Origin: CAZVPF01 sp964628195
GTDB lineage: Bacteria > Planctomycetota > Phycisphaerae > Sedimentisphaerales > Anaerohalosphaeraceae
Length of the DNA: 64,000 bases
Direction: 5' to 3'
Assembly (NCBI GenBank): GCA_964628195.1
Contig: CAZVPF010000014.1
Location: 1-64,000, forward strand
The notes beneath the pieces are model-generated. The model did not search any database and had not been told where the DNA came from. It worked only from the letters and a program-made list of their open reading frames with translations. Both the position numbers and the translations under genes were made by a program. Positions 50,002 to 58,482 of this stretch are shown here, one piece after another. Position 1 is the stretch's first letter; every line of letters starts with the position of its first letter.

Positions 50002-50754
50002 CTATTTTCTTTTTCTTACTATGCCCAGCAACCCCGCAGAAAGTATTACAAGTGTCCCCGGTTCGGGCAAAGCTTCAACCAGCACTATACTGCTTGAATC
50101 GTCAATAACAAAGTAATTATCCAGAATATCGCCGTTTTCCAGAACTCCCGTCAGGCTTGCGAATCCATAATCATAACCATTGTATGCACCATAAGGCACC
50201 GGTTGGCCGTTGATCTTAAAGTCGGAACCGTAGAACGTGATAACTGATTCGTCATGCACGAAACCGCCGTTTCCTGAATAAAACATGCCGCTGAATTTTC
50301 CGCCGCGTATTTCTGCATTGCTGTAATGCCAGATTTTAATCGCACCGAAAGACCCGCCATTAATCTTAACAGAGCTTTCGTCATACGAATACAGCGTGCT
50401 GCTAATAGTGCCGCCTGTGATTTTAAGTTCACTTGTACCCCAGAGATTAAGACCGCTTAAGATTGAACCGCTGCTCAGAGTGATTAGACTCTGGTCGAAA
50501 GATTCCACCCAGCCCTGAACCTGGCCGCCGGTGAGTTTCAGGTGACCTTTGTTATAGACGTACAAATCCTCTGTAACAACCCCGCTAACACTGATTTCCA
50601 CAGTTGTGCCCACATTCGGGACCCCCTGATCAACGTATACGGTGTCGTCTTTGACGCTTGATATTGTGTAATAACCCCCATCGTCATAGTCCAGAGACGC
50701 ATTTGCCGCTACGATAAATGCGCATACACAGACAGTAATAAAGAAATTTTTCAT
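50002..50754 (-). CDS. Exported PEP-CTERM protein with beta-helix-like repeats
   Basis: A 250-residue secreted protein. It has a short signal peptide (MKNFFITVCVCAFIVAANA) and a C-terminal PEP-CTERM tail (LPEPGTLVILSAGLLGIVRKRK). Residues about 65-175 consist of repeating units of roughly 18-20 residues with an L-x-I-x-GG pattern (LKLTGGQVQG, LITLSSGSILSG, LKITGGTISS, VKINGGSFG, AEIRGGKFSG). This suggests a small right-handed beta-helix. Surface binding or matrix use is inferred only from the tail. It may share a transcript with the URO-D-like gene. Confidence 0.85.
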   Translation of the reverse strand: MKNFFITVCVCAFIVAANASLDYDDGGYYTISSVKDDTVYVDQGVPNVGTTVEISVSGVVTEDLYVYNKGHLKLTGGQVQGWVESFDQSLITLSSGSILSGLNLWGTSELKITGGTISSTLYSYDESSVKINGGSFGAIKIWHYSNAEIRGGKFSGMFYSGNGGFVHDESVITFYGSDFKINGQPVPYGAYNGYDYGFASLTGVLENGDILDNYFVIDDSSSIVLVEALPEPGTLVILSAGLLGIVRKRK

Positions 50755-50853
50755 TTTCCCTCTCCTACATTAGCTAAATTAACTGTTAAATGCTGTTTTC
50801 TGTGTAGAAAACAAAGCCCTTTCCCTATGTAATTAAGTTTCCCTGACTATATA

Positions 50854-50881
50854 ATTTTACATTCGTTTATCCTTATGTCAA
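50854..50881 (-). promoter_or_regulatory. Promoter of the beta-helix PEP-CTERM gene
   Basis: On the minus strand perfect TTGACA (50881-50876), 16-bp spacer, TAAAAT (50859-50854), about 100 bp before the start codon. Confidence 0.65.
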
Positions 50882-51135
50882 TATAAAAAGTTATCGGACG
50901 TAAATATGTGTTAAAATGGGGTCTTAAAAATACTTAATTATTAATAAAAAACCAACTATTTGTTTAATTCTGCTTAATAAACGATGGTATTAATCCGGGG
51001 AATTCGCTCGAAAATTAGGTATATTCACCCATGTATTTTATGGTGAAATAATTGTGTTATTCAGATGCATTTTGATTATTCGAGTTCGTTCCAGGTCTTT
51101 TTGGATATTTTTGTGAACGCACAGACTTAATTTTC

Positions 51136-51165
51136 TTGACCGGACCGCTCTGCAATAACTATTAT
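51136..51165 (+). promoter_or_regulatory. Promoter of the TIGR04076 gene
   Basis: TTGACC (51136-51141), 18-bp spacer, TATTAT (51160-51165), about 38 bp before the start codon at 51204. Confidence 0.6.
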
Positions 51166-51203
51166 TAAATTGTAAACATTACTAAGATTCAGGGAGTTAA
51201 TAA

Positions 51204-51488
51204 ATGGATATTGTAGTAACCGTAAAAAGTATAAAAGGTTCTTGTCCGACTTACCAGGTCGGGGATAAGTTCGTACTTCGCGCAGGCTACATGCTTGAAA
51301 GTGATAAACCTGTCTGCATGCACGGGCTGTCGGCACTTATGCCTTATTATAATGCGCTTCGGGTTTCAGAACCGAAACAATGGGGAATCGAAGGCAAGGA
51401 AGACGAATCCAAGGCATACGTGCAATGCCCCGATGCAGTTGACACCACCGGCGGCGGAAACGTTACCTTTGAGATATCCAAACAGTAG
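51204..51488 (+). CDS. TIGR04076 family protein
   Basis: A 94-residue cytoplasmic protein: VVTVKSIKGSCPTYQVGDKF, then CMHGLSALMPYYNALR and YVQCPDAVDTTGGGNVTFEI. The order of the three cysteines and the GLxALMPY block match the small anaerobe-enriched TIGR04076 family, whose function is unknown; metal or cofactor binding by the cysteines is possible. CAGGGAG precedes the ATG. It is convergent with the GH28 gene, 2 bp between stops, and no terminator is visible. Confidence 0.85.
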   Translation: MDIVVTVKSIKGSCPTYQVGDKFVLRAGYMLESDKPVCMHGLSALMPYYNALRVSEPKQWGIEGKEDESKAYVQCPDAVDTTGGGNVTFEISKQ

Positions 51489-51490
51489 GT

Positions 51491-53071
51491 TCAGTCGTTC
51501 GACACTATAACGGATGATAAGTCTGCGCCGTCCCTGAATTGAAATACCTCATCGGGAGCGCCGGAAAAATTGCAGTTTTGTAAATTGATGCCGCTGTTTT
51601 CTGCGCCGCGGATTTTTACAATAGGTTTTTCGATTGTCATAAGGTCGCAGCCGAGTAGAGTTATATCCCTGCTGTTAATGATTTCATATACGGGATTTTC
51701 CTCGGGGATTATGACGGCGTTTTTAATGAAAATATTTTCGGCGTTGCTGATCTTAACACCTTCTTCAGCCTGCATTTTAATATTGCTTATGTGAATATTG
51801 CTAACAGCTCTTTCTTCAAGGCCGAGCAGACTGACCGCTTCGTCGGCGTCCTGACAGGTTATGTTATCAAAATACATGTTCCGGAAAGTCGGCAGCTCCT
51901 CCGAAAAAGGGGAGACCCGTGAACTGTAAAACATATTCAATATAATCGCGTCTTTTCGGATTTTTCCCATATCGACGTTTTTGACCCAAATATTCTCAAC
52001 AACACCGCCCCGGCCTTTGAGCGATTTAATACGAATGCCCCTGTCGGTGCCGTTAAAGACGCAATCGTGCAGATAAACATTGCGTACGTCACCCGACATC
52101 TCGCTGCCTATAACAAGCCCTCCGTGACCCCGCTTAATCAGGCAATTTCTTACATATATGTTCTCACAAGGCTTTGCCACCCGCCAGCCGTCCTGATTTC
52201 TGCCGGACTTGAGCGTAATGCAATCGTCACCGTTTGAAAATTCACAATCCTCTATTAACACATTCCTGCATGAATCAATGTCGATACCGTCTGTGTTAGG
52301 GCTGTCTTCTTCACTGAAAACCCTGACCCCGCGCACTACCATGTTCTCGCAGTAAACCGGGTGCACACACCACATCGGGCTGTTATGAACCGTCACGTCC
52401 TCAATGAGTACGTTCTTGCAGTCAAACGGCTGAAGGAGTGAAGGTCGAAGCCCTTTTTCCCGACCGAAAATACGCTCTTTAACCGGAGTGCCCTTGTAAC
52501 CCATCTCACGGGAAAGCAGGATATCGGGCTCTTGAGTCTTCTTCCACGGCCACCATCTTTGGCCATGGCCAAAAAGTTTGCCTTTTCCAGTCACTGCTAT
52601 ATTCTCCTGCTTATACGCGTAAACAAGGGGGCTGTAGTTATAAAGTTCTATACCCTCAATCCGAGTAAGCACGACGGGCAGATAGGCCTCGAATCTGTCG
52701 GTGAAATGTATTTCCGCACCCTCGGCCAGGTGCAGGTTGACATTGCTTTTGAGACGTATGGGCCCGCACTGCCATTTGCCGGCTGGTACAATCACTTTAC
52801 CGCCTCCGTTTTTATTGCACGCCTCTATGGCCGCTGTAATCGCCCTGCCGTTGGACTCGTAATCAGCAGAAGATTTGGCTCCATAGTCCCGTATATCAAA
52901 GTTTCTCTCGGAAAAAACGGGTTCACGGATGACGGGCATATCGAACGGGGCATCGAGCTTGATGCTTTTATATGTAACGCCCTTTTCAGGAAGACATCCC
53001 GTAGAAACCGCCAACGAAATAAGAACCAACGCCGTTAAAAATTCTTTACCGATTAAACCTCTTTTTTCCAT
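51491..53071 (-). CDS. Glycoside hydrolase family 28 (polygalacturonase-like), exported
   Basis: Right-handed beta-helix hydrolase of 526 residues. A signal peptide ending in STGC suggests a lipoprotein, though its lipobox is not ideal. The catalytic GH28 motifs are all visible: SPNTDGIDI, NGDDCITLKSG, RGHGGLVIGSE and RGIRIKS (the Asp triad, His and Arg-Lys site). It would cleave galacturonan or rhamnogalacturonan-type chains at the cell surface. The start is the ATG at 53071 with GGGTGA seven bases upstream; an ATG at 53086 is possible. It has its own promoter, and no PEP-CTERM tail. Confidence 0.93.
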   Translation of the reverse strand: MEKRGLIGKEFLTALVLISLAVSTGCLPEKGVTYKSIKLDAPFDMPVIREPVFSERNFDIRDYGAKSSADYESNGRAITAAIEACNKNGGGKVIVPAGKWQCGPIRLKSNVNLHLAEGAEIHFTDRFEAYLPVVLTRIEGIELYNYSPLVYAYKQENIAVTGKGKLFGHGQRWWPWKKTQEPDILLSREMGYKGTPVKERIFGREKGLRPSLLQPFDCKNVLIEDVTVHNSPMWCVHPVYCENMVVRGVRVFSEEDSPNTDGIDIDSCRNVLIEDCEFSNGDDCITLKSGRNQDGWRVAKPCENIYVRNCLIKRGHGGLVIGSEMSGDVRNVYLHDCVFNGTDRGIRIKSLKGRGGVVENIWVKNVDMGKIRKDAIILNMFYSSRVSPFSEELPTFRNMYFDNITCQDADEAVSLLGLEERAVSNIHISNIKMQAEEGVKISNAENIFIKNAVIIPEENPVYEIINSRDITLLGCDLMTIEKPIVKIRGAENSGINLQNCNFSGAPDEVFQFRDGADLSSVIVSND

Positions 53072-53114
53072 GATGAAGTCACCCATTTAACAGTAAGAAT
53101 ATTGACACCTGACA

Positions 53115-53142
53115 ATTGTAGCCGCGTAACCTTACAAGTCAA
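53115..53142 (-). promoter_or_regulatory. Promoter of the GH28 gene
   Basis: On the minus strand TTGACT (53142-53137), 16-bp spacer, TACAAT (53120-53115), about 45 bp before the start. Confidence 0.65.
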
Positions 53143-53324
53143 ATATTATGTAAAGCAGTTTTGCGCGTTACTGTTTTATTTGCGTATTTTATAGCAATTT
53201 TATGTGCCAAATAGCTGAATTTTGCCGGTCATCAAACGGCAATTCTAACGTAACTTTATTGTTTGAGATAAGTTACAGCCGACAGCAAGAGTTATACAGT
53301 ATTAAAAAAATACGGTTATTATTG

Positions 53325-53353
53325 TTGCTACAAGTGCTTTTTAGCTTTATATT
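53325..53353 (+). promoter_or_regulatory. Promoter of pyrF
   Basis: TTGCTA (53325-53330), 17-bp spacer, TATATT (53348-53353), about 80 bp before the GTG start. Confidence 0.5.
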
Positions 53354-53434
53354 AGCCTTTTCTAAAAATAAAACCGTAAACAGTACAATAATGTTAAGCA
53401 GTTATTAGCTTAATCAAGCTGAAAGGAATTTATA

Positions 53435-54373
53435 GTGGCAAGTAATTTTGGCGACAGACTTTTCGACTCGGTAAAGGCCAAGGCATCGCCTCTTTGCGTG
53501 GGCATCGACCCCGTATATTCGAGACTGCCTGAAGAAATCCGCACCCATAAGGACATGAACGACGAAAATGACGTTGGCGCAGCAATAGACGCAATGTTTG
53601 ATTACTGCACGCGCGTTCTTCGTGTCGTCGCTCCGCATGTAGCTGCTGTTAAAATAAATATAGCGTATTTCGAGAAGTATCTCTGGGAGGGGCTTGAGAC
53701 TTATTACGCACTTATCTCGGAAGCAGATGATCTGGGTGTTGAGGTTATCGGCGATGTCAAGCGCGGTGATATCGGCCATACCGCTGACTGTTATGCGATG
53801 GCGCATCTCAAGAACCCGGAGTTTCACGGACTTGACGATGTTATCACACCTGATGCGATAACGGTAAACGGCTATGCCGGTGCAGAGGCAATTCGCCCCT
53901 TTGCCGATGTAGCTACCGAGCAAGGCAAGGGCGTTTTCGTATGGATCCGCTCATCAAACCCCACCGCCGACGACATACAGAATTTCGCCGATGCCTCAGG
54001 CGTCAAGATGTACCAGAAATTCGCAGACGTTGTAGGGGAGATAGCAATGCAGAACAAGCGGCTGGGTTCAAGCGGCTATTCCAACATAGGAATGGTCATC
54101 GGCGGGACAGCCGACCAGGCGACGGTGCAGATTCGTGAGAAATACCGCAAACTCTGGATGCTCGTTCCAGGATACGGTTCACAGGGTGCGACGGCGGCTG
54201 ACTGCATGAGGTTCTGCAACCCTGACGGCAGCGGCGCTTTGATCAATGCGTCACGCTCGATAATTTACGCTTACGATAAGCCGCAGTACAAGGAGCAGTT
54301 TGGTGACAAGTGGGAAAAGGCCATTGAGCAGGCTGTAATAGACGCAAAAGCGGAACTGGCAGCGGCGGTTTAG
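53435..54373 (+). CDS. pyrF: Orotidine 5'-phosphate decarboxylase (long, subfamily 2)
   Basis: Last step of UMP synthesis; 312 residues, in the long bacterial subfamily (TIGR02127-like) rather than the 230-residue form. Catalytic region is EVIGDVKRGDIGHTADCYA, with substrate contacts KASPLCVGIDPV and AVKINIAYFEKY near the N-terminus and MLVPGYGSQGATAADC near the end. The start is GTG at 53435 with AAAGGA upstream. A weak stem-loop (54393-54416) followed by TTTT separates it from murD. Confidence 0.95.
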   Translation: MASNFGDRLFDSVKAKASPLCVGIDPVYSRLPEEIRTHKDMNDENDVGAAIDAMFDYCTRVLRVVAPHVAAVKINIAYFEKYLWEGLETYYALISEADDLGVEVIGDVKRGDIGHTADCYAMAHLKNPEFHGLDDVITPDAITVNGYAGAEAIRPFADVATEQGKGVFVWIRSSNPTADDIQNFADASGVKMYQKFADVVGEIAMQNKRLGSSGYSNIGMVIGGTADQATVQIREKYRKLWMLVPGYGSQGATAADCMRFCNPDGSGALINASRSIIYAYDKPQYKEQFGDKWEKAIEQAVIDAKAELAAAV

Positions 54374-54444
54374 TCCGGCAATTTTTTATCCCACCGCTCA
54401 GGCTGACCGCAGCGGTTTTGCTGAACGGGAATATACCGGCAACT

Positions 54445-55797
54445 ATGAATAATTATTTTCAGGACAAAAACGTTGTCATAATGGGGCTGGGTACATTCGG
54501 CGGCGGAGTTGATTCGGCGTTTTTCGCCTCATCGCAGGAGCCGAAAAAAGTTCTCGTCACCGATCTTGCAAGTCGTGAAAAACTTGCCGAAACCCTGCAA
54601 AGCCTTGAAGATATCCCAAATATTGAATTCCGGCTGGGCGAACACAAGGAAAAAGATTTCGAGCAGGCGGATGTTTTAATTGTCAACCCAGCGGTGCCGC
54701 CGGGCAATAAATTCGTCGAAACCGCTCGAAACGCTGGTGCGAGGATAACTTCCGCGGTGGAGCTTTTTTTTGAACTGTTCGGGGGCACCATCGTCGGAGT
54801 CACCGGCTCGAACGGCAAGAGCACAACTACTTCGCTTACTGCATATATTCTTTCCAACACACTTGACAGAACTGTGCATCTTTCCGGAAATATCGGCAAA
54901 CGCCCCCTGCTTTGCTCATTGCAGGAGATGGATGATAATTCAATCGCGGTGCTTGAGCTGAGCAGCTTTCAGCTTGAACAGCTTGGCTGCTCCAAACAGG
55001 CTCCACACGTTTCGGTTATTACGAACATGACTCCAAACCACCTCGACAGGCATGGAACATTCGAGAACTACTGCCGGGCGAAAGAAAACATTTTTATACA
55101 TCAAAAAGCCTGTGCCCCTCAAGGGTGTGTATCAATATTCAATGCCGCTGATCCCGTGTGCCGTAAATGGTACGACAAATATAAAAGTGAAAACGGCAGA
55201 AAATGTGTGATGTTCTCGGCTTCGGATATTTCAGAAGGTCTCCGCGAAGTCTACAAACTGCCCGGAAAAGCAAACCGTGAAAACCTTGCGGCGGCGATTG
55301 CGGTCGGTGCGGCTTTTAATATCGGCCAGGATGATTGCATCGATGCGGTCGGAAGTTTCAAGGCCCTTCCCGACAGGCTCGAACTTATCCGAGAACTAAA
55401 CGGTGTAAAATGGTACAACGACACAATATCGACAACGCCTGACAGCAGCATTGCAGCTTTGAATGCATTTGAATGCCCGGTCATACTCATTGCCGGCGGT
55501 TATGACAAGAAACTGCCATTCGATGAGATGGGCAAGGTCGCGGCTGAAAAGGCCAAAGCTGCCGTCCTGATCGGCAAAACGGCGGCTAAAATCGCTAATT
55601 CAATAGAAACCGCTGCCGGCAATTGCTGCAAGACGCTTTTCGCGGACTCACTCGAACAAGCAGTGGAGTATGCAAGCCAAAACGCCCAGCCGGGTGAAGT
55701 AGTCGTTCTTTCACCGGGCTGTGCGAGCTATGACATGTTCGACAACTACCGGCACCGCGGTCAGGTCTTCAAGGAATCCGTGGAAAAGCTGATGTGA
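54445..55797 (+). CDS. murD: UDP-N-acetylmuramoylalanine--D-glutamate ligase
   Basis: Adds D-Glu to UDP-MurNAc-L-Ala in peptidoglycan synthesis; 450 residues. The N-terminal Rossmann part is KNVVIMGLGTFGGGVDSA, the Mur-ligase ATP site is GVTGSNGKSTT, then ELSSFQLE, TNMTPNHLDRHGTF and WYNDTISTTPDS. I prefer the ATG at 54445 (MNNYFQDKN); a TTG at 54418 lies against the stem-loop after pyrF. Strong ribosome sites are absent before either. Together with murJ it indicates a peptidoglycan sacculus. Confidence 0.94.
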   Translation: MNNYFQDKNVVIMGLGTFGGGVDSAFFASSQEPKKVLVTDLASREKLAETLQSLEDIPNIEFRLGEHKEKDFEQADVLIVNPAVPPGNKFVETARNAGARITSAVELFFELFGGTIVGVTGSNGKSTTTSLTAYILSNTLDRTVHLSGNIGKRPLLCSLQEMDDNSIAVLELSSFQLEQLGCSKQAPHVSVITNMTPNHLDRHGTFENYCRAKENIFIHQKACAPQGCVSIFNAADPVCRKWYDKYKSENGRKCVMFSASDISEGLREVYKLPGKANRENLAAAIAVGAAFNIGQDDCIDAVGSFKALPDRLELIRELNGVKWYNDTISTTPDSSIAALNAFECPVILIAGGYDKKLPFDEMGKVAAEKAKAAVLIGKTAAKIANSIETAAGNCCKTLFADSLEQAVEYASQNAQPGEVVVLSPGCASYDMFDNYRHRGQVFKESVEKLM

Positions 55798-55837
55798 TCC
55801 GAAAGAACCTATACTGAAATCGTTAAACCACAGACGG

Positions 55838-56677
55838 TTAAATAAGCTTTGCCGCCTCCTGCGGCACCCATGTGTTCTCTCCGTTTGCCAGCTTTACATG
55901 CAGCCAGCCTGGACGCTGCTCGATTACCTCGAATTCTACACCCTCATGCAAAGGCTCGTTGAAGCTTTGCGGATAGTTTTGCCCGTCTCCCTGCCTTGCT
56001 ATCACCGAATCGGCTGTTATAACGCCGCTGAGGTTATTTGATTCGGCGTACTGGTCTACCACAACAGAGCCTGCCATTGCTGCGAAGATGATAAACAGCA
56101 CGGTGCATACAGGGCCTGTGCCCTGCCATTTGACAAACCATACCCTGCCGGTAAGCCAAAGGCAAAGCAGAGCAAAGCAAATGCCGCCTGTTAAAAACCT
56201 TGTGCGCACGGAGAAATCCCAGTGCCAGAAGAAAAGCCTTTCGAGGACTTTTTTACTGGTGGTGGCCGTTAGTTTATCCACCCGCCTGCTGCGTGCGAAG
56301 CTGAGGTTCTTGTGAATATCCGGGTTGGAGCCATCCAGCCGCTGGGCTCTTCGATAATTCAAAATCGCCTCGCCGATATCTCCGGCAAGCAGATAACTGT
56401 TGGCAAGGTTATAATAGAGCTTTGCGTTGTGGATGCCGCCCTGCTCGATGATTTTTTCATAATTCAAGATCGCCAGACGGTAAAGCTCCTTCGCCTCCTG
56501 TGTCTGCTGCGAGACGCGGTTGGCCTGTGAGAAGTATTCATTTGCCCTGGTATACGCAAGCAGCATCTCGTCATTCGACATTTGAGCCGAAACAGCCGGG
56601 CAAATTGAAATCGTCGCCACAGCAATTATTACAGCCGCCCTTAACAGCCAACTTAATGTTATATAGTTTTCTTTCAT
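55838..56677 (-). CDS. BatE-like TPR/SH3 membrane protein
   Basis: A 279-residue protein at the end of the bat operon. Signal peptide, then TPR helices at about residues 38-125 (ELYRLAILNYEKIIEQGGIHNAKLYYNLANSYLLAGDIGEAILNY as separate helices). Two membrane helices follow at about 160-210, then a bacterial SH3 domain (VIARQGDGQNYPQSF, PGWLHVKLANGENTWVP). This is the BatE layout of aerotolerance operons. It overlaps batD by 4 bp. Confidence 0.8.
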   Translation of the reverse strand: MKENYITLSWLLRAAVIIAVATISICPAVSAQMSNDEMLLAYTRANEYFSQANRVSQQTQEAKELYRLAILNYEKIIEQGGIHNAKLYYNLANSYLLAGDIGEAILNYRRAQRLDGSNPDIHKNLSFARSRRVDKLTATTSKKVLERLFFWHWDFSVRTRFLTGGICFALLCLWLTGRVWFVKWQGTGPVCTVLFIIFAAMAGSVVVDQYAESNNLSGVITADSVIARQGDGQNYPQSFNEPLHEGVEFEVIEQRPGWLHVKLANGENTWVPQEAAKLI

Positions 56678-58482
56678 TTCAACTTCTTGTCTAACTGTGA
56701 TATGAGCCTGAGAATCTCTTTTTCCTTATCTGTTGAAAAACGGAACGCAGCGGGGCTGTACTCCGCGGCCTCGGTCTGCTCCATGATCAGCCGATAAGCG
56801 TCTGCAATTTCATGGTCACCCGTTTCTTCGGCAATTATGTCGCGGCAGTCGATTGCCGTTAGCGAGCCCTGCGGTTTGTCAAACTTGTCCGCAACATAAT
56901 TTTTGAGTGCAGCGAGCACGTGCTGCGAAGGCTTTTCCGCGGCTTTTGCCTGTTTTACGGCATTTGCGGCTTTTGACCTTGCCGACCTTCTCCTTGCGGC
57001 GGCCTTTTGCTGCGGGCTTGTGGACATCGCCGTTTTTGCAGCCGCGCTTCCTGTAAGAACTAAAAGCGGTACCGCGTAAAGAAAGATGAATACCGGGCCT
57101 TTCGCCGCCGCTAAGGGTGTAAAACGCTGATTTACAAGTGCATCGGTCGAAGTATAATTCGCCGATATTCCCTCGCGCACAGCCTCTATCTGCCTGGCTG
57201 TTCGGGCCTCCCCCGTGCCTTCAATATCTGCGCCGGTAACCACTCTTGTTTCGGATACATTCAGCGGCACGGGGTCCGAGTAAACAGTGACGTATTTGCC
57301 CTTGTCGGCGTCGAAGAAGCTCAGCGGTATCTTCGGAACCTCTTTGACTTCGGGGCTGGTCGGCCGGATGGTCTGGGTGAATATTTTTTCGCCAGCCTTT
57401 ACCTCGCCGTCCGCACGTTCTTCGGGTATCTTGAAACCCTCGGCCATCTGCTGTATGCTCTCGAGGTCTGGCCAGCGAACGGGGGCGAGATAGCGGCTGC
57501 CGCTTACGCGTATAGTCAGTGTTATCGGGTCGCCGACTTTTACATCCGTGGGTGAGGCCTGGGCTTTTATGTCGTAGTTGCCTATGAGGCCGTAAAAATC
57601 TTTCGGCCTTTCCTGTTCGGGCAGGGGCAATACTTCAATTTTGATCGGCTCGGAGCGCGATGCGAATCGCTGGAACTCGTAACTCGATCCGAAAAAACCG
57701 TCGAAGAATCCATCTCTGCTGCGTTGTTTTTTGCCGACGGCTATGTCCGCCGAGACTGTGGCCGGGGATAGCTCGAAAGTGCCGGGCTGGGTTGGTATTA
57801 CCACTTTTACGAGCTCAACTTTTACACAATCGATGTTGTTGTGCATAACCTGCTGCTGAGATACCGGCTGTTGAGTGCCGTTTACAGGCAGTGCGATTTC
57901 CCGTGTTTGGCCGGGCTCGTCGATGTCGTCGATTTCATAAGTGTCGCTGGTAAAAAACGGCACGGTGATGTTGATGTTGTTTATCTGCCTTGCGCGGACG
58001 ATGTCGGTCCAAATGTAGAAGCTCAGCGTGTAGACCAAAGGCTGGCCGAGATAGCACTTTCGTTCGGAAATCTTTGTTTCGACCTCAAGCTGCTTTGTCT
58101 CGCCGGGCTTTACGACGGATATTGTGACGGGGTTTGTTTGGTAGAGTTTGCCTTGAACTTTGACTTTCAAGGCGGGGATGTTGTATTCGCCCTGCTGCGG
58201 CGCGGTAAGTTCGTAGGTGAGTATTTTGAAGCTGGCCGTCCTGCCGTTTGTCATAGTGGTTCGAGTTTGCACGGCCGGGCCCGTGGGGTTGTATATCTGG
58301 AGAGGATCGGTATCTACGCTTTGCGGTTCGCCGTTGGCGACTACGATGCTGTAATCGAACGGGCTGCCTGCGTAAATTGGTCGGGACTTGTCAACCTGCG
58401 TCTGGACCTGCACATTGGCGAGGACCTGGTTTGCAGCCAATGCAATCAAGCTCATGCTAATTATTGACAGCCAGTGCTTCAA
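56674..58482 (-). CDS. batD: BatD-like oxygen-tolerance protein
   Basis: A 602-residue exported membrane protein. Signal peptide, then beta domains of the BatD family (VQVQTQVDKSRPIYAGSPFDYSIVV, SERKCYLGQPLVYTLSFYIW, DVKVGDPITLTIRVSGSRYLAPVRWPDL). A membrane segment (GPVFIFLYAVPLLVLTGSA) and a basic cytoplasmic C-terminus with a helical domain follow. The first codon is TTG at 58482, immediately after the batC stop, with AAAGGG upstream. BatD proteins occur with VWA proteins and MoxR; the molecular role is not settled. Confidence 0.85.
   Translation of the reverse strand: MKHWLSIISMSLIALAANQVLANVQVQTQVDKSRPIYAGSPFDYSIVVANGEPQSVDTDPLQIYNPTGPAVQTRTTMTNGRTASFKILTYELTAPQQGEYNIPALKVKVQGKLYQTNPVTISVVKPGETKQLEVETKISERKCYLGQPLVYTLSFYIWTDIVRARQINNINITVPFFTSDTYEIDDIDEPGQTREIALPVNGTQQPVSQQQVMHNNIDCVKVELVKVVIPTQPGTFELSPATVSADIAVGKKQRSRDGFFDGFFGSSYEFQRFASRSEPIKIEVLPLPEQERPKDFYGLIGNYDIKAQASPTDVKVGDPITLTIRVSGSRYLAPVRWPDLESIQQMAEGFKIPEERADGEVKAGEKIFTQTIRPTSPEVKEVPKIPLSFFDADKGKYVTVYSDPVPLNVSETRVVTGADIEGTGEARTARQIEAVREGISANYTSTDALVNQRFTPLAAAKGPVFIFLYAVPLLVLTGSAAAKTAMSTSPQQKAAARRRSARSKAANAVKQAKAAEKPSQHVLAALKNYVADKFDKPQGSLTAIDCRDIIAEETGDHEIADAYRLIMEQTEAAEYSPAAFRFSTDKEKEILRLISQLDKKLK

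Larger units (their letters stand above)
50755..51203. other. Divergent promoter region, AT-rich
   Basis: About 450 bp with no coding potential, between the leftward PEP-CTERM gene and the rightward TIGR04076 gene. Each gene has a recognisable promoter (50854-50881 and 51136-51165). Nothing else is clear in the middle. Confidence 0.6.
53072..53434. other. Divergent promoter region between GH28 and pyrF
   Basis: About 360 bp, strongly AT-rich, with no ORF I can support. Promoters are visible for both flanking genes (53115-53142 leftward, 53325-53353 rightward). Confidence 0.6.
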
